Assembly (NCBI GenBank): GCA_021776235.1
Contig: JAJFGG010000159.1
Location: 1 to 45,826, forward strand
DNA from: Alphaproteobacteria bacterium
GTDB taxonomy: Bacteria > Pseudomonadota > Alphaproteobacteria > GCA-2731375
Length of the DNA: 45,826 nucleotides
Direction of reading: 5' to 3'
Part shown: positions 42,560 through 45,826 of the stretch, piece by piece
How positions within the stretch are numbered: the stretch's first letter is position 1
Layout of the letters: each line of letters opens with the position of its first letter
Program-made: the position numbers and the translations under genes
The notes under the pieces: generated by a model
The model's input: the letters and a program-made list of their open reading frames with translations, nothing else
Told to the model about the DNA's origin: nothing
Databases searched by the model: none

Positions 42560-43552
42560 TTACGCAAAAGCAGGCATGACTTCTTCGGCGAATATCCGCA
42601 ACCCGTCCGGTGCCGGCGAGGACAGCAGCACATAGGCAACGCCCTGGGCCTCGAGCCATTTCAATCGTTCAATGATCTCATCCGGCGTTCCCAGCAAGAC
42701 GCCTTCGACGGCGGCTTTGCGCAGATCCCTATCGGAGAGCATGCTGGACTGCAATTTCTGCCCCGCGGTCGTGGCAAAAGCATTCATCACCTCCTGTGAT
42801 TTCATGCGCGCCGCGATCGCCGCTTCGCGCTCCTCGTCGGTGCGGGCGATGAAGAGGCCACGGGCCACGGCCACGCCCAAGGGGTCATAGGCGCGGCCGG
42901 CTGATTGCAGCGCCTGCTTGAATATGGCCAGCCGCTCCAGGATGACTTCGAAAGTCTGGAACTGATCCAGGAACAGGTTGTAGCCCTCCCGCGCCGCGTA
43001 TTGCAGCGATTCCGGGCGGCCCGCTGCCAGCCACAGGGGCGGATGGGGCTTTTGCAGCGGTGCCGGTTCGACCATGATATTCTCGAACCGCCAGCGCTTG
43101 CCGTGATGGGAAAACCGGCCTTCCGTTGTCCAGGCCTTGCCGATCACCGTCATGGCTTCCTCGAAACGCTCCATCGCTTCCTCTATGGGAATGGCAAAGC
43201 CTTCAAACTCGTTGTGGCGGTAGCCCTTGCCGACCCCGAAATCAAAACGCCCGCCAGACAACAGATCCAATGTCGCGGCCTGTTCCGCCACCAGCACCGG
43301 ATTGTGCCAGGGCAACACGACAACAGCGGTGCCGAGGCGGATGTCGCTGGTCCGCGCCGCCAGAAACGAGAGCAGACTAAGGGAGGCGGACACCTGGCCC
43401 ATGCCGCTGAAATGATGTTCCACCAGGAAATTGCTGAAATAGCCGAGCTGTTCCGCCTCGACGACCGCGTTGATATAGGCGTTGTAACCTTCGTGGTATC
43501 CGTCATCGGCATTTGCAACCGTGCGGGCGCCGCCAAACATGCCGAATTTCAT
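42560..43552 (-). CDS. LLM-class flavin-dependent monooxygenase (luciferase-like)
   Basis: 330 residues with the alpha/beta-barrel of bacterial luciferase-type enzymes: MKFGMFGGARTVAN at the start, AEQLGYFSNFLVEHHFS (about 34-50), SDIRLGTAVVVLPWHNPVLVAEQAATLDLLSGGRFDFGVGKGY (quoted in outline, about 69-112), and PPLWLAAGRPESLQYAAREGYN. It would use reduced flavin and O2 to oxidise an organic substrate. A flavin reductase is not encoded nearby. It is divergent from the aldolase gene. Confidence 0.9.
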   Translation of the reverse strand: MKFGMFGGARTVANADDGYHEGYNAYINAVVEAEQLGYFSNFLVEHHFSGMGQVSASLSLLSFLAARTSDIRLGTAVVVLPWHNPVLVAEQAATLDLLSGGRFDFGVGKGYRHNEFEGFAIPIEEAMERFEEAMTVIGKAWTTEGRFSHHGKRWRFENIMVEPAPLQKPHPPLWLAAGRPESLQYAAREGYNLFLDQFQTFEVILERLAIFKQALQSAGRAYDPLGVAVARGLFIARTDEEREAAIAARMKSQEVMNAFATTAGQKLQSSMLSDRDLRKAAVEGVLLGTPDEIIERLKWLEAQGVAYVLLSSPAPDGLRIFAEEVMPAFA

Positions 43553-43734
43553 AACACACCGCTAGTTTGAGATTCCACGCAGGAAGGCCGAAAGCGGCCC
43601 TCGCCGTTAGTCTATGTCAACCAACACAGGATAACAAAACCCGGAAAGATCCGACCCTGGCCTGAGTGACGGCCTTGGCATGACCGGCACCGGTCGGCTA
43701 TTACAGGGCTCCGATCAATTCGACGAGGTGACTT

Positions 43735-44550
43735 ATGAACCCGACCAAACTCAGGCGTACGTTAAAATCAGGTGGCCACGTGTTCGGCTGCATGCTGTCG
43801 CAAATGGCTTCAACCCGGTTTGAACAGGTGCTGGCCGGCAGCACGCTGGATTACGCGATCATCGATTCCGAGCACGGCTCGCGGGACCGTACCGAGATTC
43901 AGCAGCTCACCGGGATGCTGCAGCGGGCCGACATCACGCCGATTGTCCGGGTTCCGATCCCAAAAGCGGAATGGGTCGCCATGGCCCTGGACGCCGGGAC
44001 GGCCGGTGTTCTGGTGCCCTATTGCGAGACGGTGGAGGAAGTCCAGGCGGTGGTGGCGACGGCCAAATGGCATCCGTTGAAAGGTGAATATCTGCGCCGG
44101 GCCGTGGAGAAAAACGAACTGCCCAGCAAGGCGACCAGGAAGTACCTGCAGAACAGGCGCAAGGAATCCTTCGTCATTATCGGTATCGAGTCCGAACCCG
44201 CCTACCAAAATTTGGATGCAATCCTGGACGTCGGCGGCATCGATGGCGTTTTCATCGGACCCAATGACATGTCCACATCCCTGGGTATTCCGGATGACTA
44301 CGGCAACAGGAAATATCTGCGCGTGATCGAGGACATTATCAAGCGCTGCGCGGCGCGAAAAACTCCGGTGATGGTGCACCAGCAAACCATGGAAACGTCC
44401 AGCAAGGCGATCAAGTTAGGCGCCCGCTTTGTTCTCCATTCGACCGATGGGCGGATGCTGCAACGTGTTATGCAGAACGAGATGAATGCCCTGAGGAAGG
44501 TCGCCGGCGCGACAGCGACGTCGGCGAAAGATACAGTCGAAACGGTATAG
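43735..44550 (+). CDS. HpcH/HpaI family aldolase
   Basis: 271 residues, TIM-barrel metal-dependent class II aldolase. LDYAIIDSEHGSRDRTEI (about 38-55) is the family signature with the catalytic His; IIGIESEPAYQNLD (about 147-160) supplies the metal Glu and GIDGVFIGPNDMSTSLG (about 168-184) the metal Asp. GAGGTGA precedes the ATG. These enzymes cleave 2-keto-4-hydroxy acids to pyruvate plus an aldehyde. With the luciferase-like monooxygenase divergent from it, it probably belongs to a ring or side-chain breakdown route. Substrate not readable. Confidence 0.9.
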   Translation: MNPTKLRRTLKSGGHVFGCMLSQMASTRFEQVLAGSTLDYAIIDSEHGSRDRTEIQQLTGMLQRADITPIVRVPIPKAEWVAMALDAGTAGVLVPYCETVEEVQAVVATAKWHPLKGEYLRRAVEKNELPSKATRKYLQNRRKESFVIIGIESEPAYQNLDAILDVGGIDGVFIGPNDMSTSLGIPDDYGNRKYLRVIEDIIKRCAARKTPVMVHQQTMETSSKAIKLGARFVLHSTDGRMLQRVMQNEMNALRKVAGATATSAKDTVETV

Positions 44551-44641
44551 AGGAAGAAAATCGTCTGGAACTAGTGAGATTATTTTTGTTCCGCTATTTC
44601 GGCTCGGAAAAATTTTTGGGTCCGGTCTTAAAGCGGCGAAC

Positions 44642-44947
44642 CTACGATCCGCCGCACCGGCTTGCCTCGCGTTCCATCGCTTTCCTGTTCATCAGCCTAA
44701 GGTAATGTTCAGCGTGCTGGTAATTGTTTTCCGAGTCGACCGCATCGCCGGCCGTGGCGGCTGCGCGTGCGAGCGCCATATAATGCTCAAAGCGTTCCCG
44801 CGGATTGCTGGAAGCATTGGCACGCCGCCGTCTGCTATCCGGCGCCGAAGTTTTCCTCCGGCTCGGGAAAGATCCCTTGCCTTTTCGGCCCTGGAATGCG
44901 GGCGTCCGCTCTCTCGCCTTGGCGACTTCCTTGGCTCTATTCGCCAT
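44642..44947 (-). CDS. Small basic DUF4167-like protein
   Basis: 101 residues, strongly basic N-terminal half (KARERTPAFQGRKGKGSF, SRRKTSAPDSRRRR). The C-terminal half carries NPRERFEHYMALARAAATAGD and ENNYQHAEHYLRLMN, the core of the DUF4167 pattern seen in alphaproteobacteria (LA...AGD...AENYYQHAEHYFRL). It is shorter than usual family members. Function unknown; basic tail suggests nucleic-acid or ribosome contact. Confidence 0.75.
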   Translation of the reverse strand: MANRAKEVAKARERTPAFQGRKGKGSFPSRRKTSAPDSRRRRANASSNPRERFEHYMALARAAATAGDAVDSENNYQHAEHYLRLMNRKAMEREASRCGGS

Positions 44948-45051
44948 GGCGGCCTCCTCTGAATTGCGTCGGCAAATTTGGCAAAATTGTAGGCGGTGAT
45001 TTCAGGAACAGCGTGGAAATACCGGAAACTCCTCCATGATCGGCCGCGCCA

Positions 45052-45237
45052 TCAGCCCGTACGCCAAGCCGAGCTCGATTTACACTTGCGGCAGATGCGC
45101 TCGCCTGCCCACGCACTCAGGAACATCTCCTCGCACATCAGGCAACGTCTACTTTTGCGTTCGTTATCGCGTTTAGTGTCTTGTTCTGTTTGCTTCGTGT
45201 CTTGCTCTGTTTCCGCTACCTTGCGATCAACTTGCAT
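45052..45237 (-). CDS. Small zinc-ribbon protein
   Basis: 61 residues. Acidic/basic N-terminal helix (QVDRKVAETEQDTKQTEQD), then CLMCEEMFLSAWAGERIC and CRKCKSSSAW: a CxxC...CxxC pair that should bind one Zn. The second half resembles small zinc-ribbon proteins common in alphaproteobacterial genomes and prophages. Role unknown. Confidence 0.65.
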   Translation of the reverse strand: MQVDRKVAETEQDTKQTEQDTKRDNERKSRRCLMCEEMFLSAWAGERICRKCKSSSAWRTG

Positions 45238-45826
45238 GGTTCGTTTTCTTCCCTTCGCGGGCCAAGCGTCCCGCTTTCATTTTGCGTGCCATGATGGACC
45301 TGCTTTTCAGCACAGCAGGCCGGCGATACAGAACCGGTGTGCTTGCAGATTTTTGCGTGTTGCCGTCTTGAGGGTTGTGCGCCGAAAGGCTTCGGGCCCT
45401 CAACAAACGGCCCTCTGCGTCGAGATGCGGAACCGTTTCACCCCTGGCGGATCAAAAATGTACATCTCAACCTCATCAACCATGCGGCGAGAACGAACAC
45501 CAGGGTGTCATGTATATGGCGCATTTATTACTGAATTCAAGCCATGCAGCCAAGCATTACGGTGCATTACGGTGACGCATTACGAGGCAAAGGGGAGGGC
45601 AAAGGGGACGCTACCCTCTAATAAAGGTGACCTGCTCCCCTGAAAGATCCCCAATTTGTAAAAAATTTCGGGGTCAAAAAATTTCGGGGTCACCCATTAG
45701 GCATTCAGTCAAGCAGGCACATTGATTTTTTTCCGCCGCTGTTGTGTCGGCGGTTGTATTGATCCAGTTGTTCCCGGCTGGCTGCATCGCCTGGTGCAGT
45801 TTTCTATTGGTTCGGCATCGCGCGCA
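45238..45826. other. 589-bp window end: no supported gene; tandem duplications
   Basis: Frames here give no recognisable protein. The stretch has three small tandem copies: GCATTACGGT twice (45554-45573), a GGCAAAGGGGA-like unit twice near 45586-45608, and AAAAAATTTCGGGGTC twice (45661-45692). The last base-pairs of the window may hold the end of a gene read on the minus strand, but no frame could be supported. Confidence 0.5.
45661..45692 (+). repeat. 16-bp tandem repeat (2 units)
   Basis: Two exact copies of AAAAAATTTCGGGGTC, followed by ACCC. It may be an end sequence of a mobile element or a slippage product; there is no transposase frame to link it to. Confidence 0.6.

Noticed and set aside
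1-45826. CRISPR arrays, tRNA or rRNA genes
   Set aside because: No regularly spaced repeats, no cloverleaf with the T-loop and anticodon arm in place, and no rRNA sequence were recognised on either strand.
45700-45826. Possible end of a transposase or integrase reading in from the right edge
   Set aside because: Only about 40 codons are visible, no frame has a recognisable motif, and the stop position could not be settled.

Overview
The window reads as GC-rich chromosomal DNA of an alphaproteobacterium, most likely Rhodospirillales-like. The reasons are the family content (GloC, NfeD-slipin pair, YdcH, a small DUF4167 protein, a paired YeeE/YedE transporter), the gene-dense layout with mixed strands, and a leaderless attenuator of the type known from alphaproteobacterial trp genes. 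All assignments come from reading the sequence and recalled family motifs; no database search was run.

Layout. 1-520 is an inverted duplication of the 3' end of a GloC-like hydrolase gene joined to a fragment of a receiver domain. 396-7300 holds gloC, an MFS permease, a TPR protein, a TylF-like methyltransferase, an HMG-CoA-lyase-like enzyme, an acyl-CoA dehydrogenase and a deiodinase-family selenoprotein with an in-frame UGA. 7700-10450 is an NfeD protease, slipin and c-type cytochrome run. 10545-17700 is a catabolic neighbourhood: GMC oxidoreductase, Rieske oxygenase, glutamine-synthetase-like ligase, TauD-type dioxygenase, cupin and DUF1028. 17709-18989 is a DAHP synthase gene preceded by a Phe/Tyr-rich leader peptide and a terminator/antiterminator, i.e. 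a classical attenuator. 19099-21224 carries a split YeeE/YedE transporter and an outer-membrane-type protein. 21317-27417 carries an amidohydrolase and an epimerase-like protein, separated by an antiporter/YdcH/two-component block that is bordered by copies of a 33-bp repeat.

27496-41875 is the most unusual part: four large co-oriented genes (products of 467, 1532, 928 and about 1186 aa) in a tight operon, the first-transcribed one DUF6603-like, with a divergently transcribed LodA/GoxA-type quinoprotein oxidase. I cannot assign a function to the four proteins. They have no visible signal peptides or transmembrane segments and look like the parts of one large assembly. This is the best candidate for an undescribed system here.

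42560-45237 holds a luciferase-like monooxygenase, an HpcH/HpaI aldolase, a small DUF4167 protein and a small zinc-ribbon protein. The last 590 bases carry short tandem duplications and no recognisable gene.

Two regulatory or decoding features stand out as well supported: the Sec codon with a bacterial SECIS-like hairpin at 6904-6942, and the aroG attenuator at 18820-18989.
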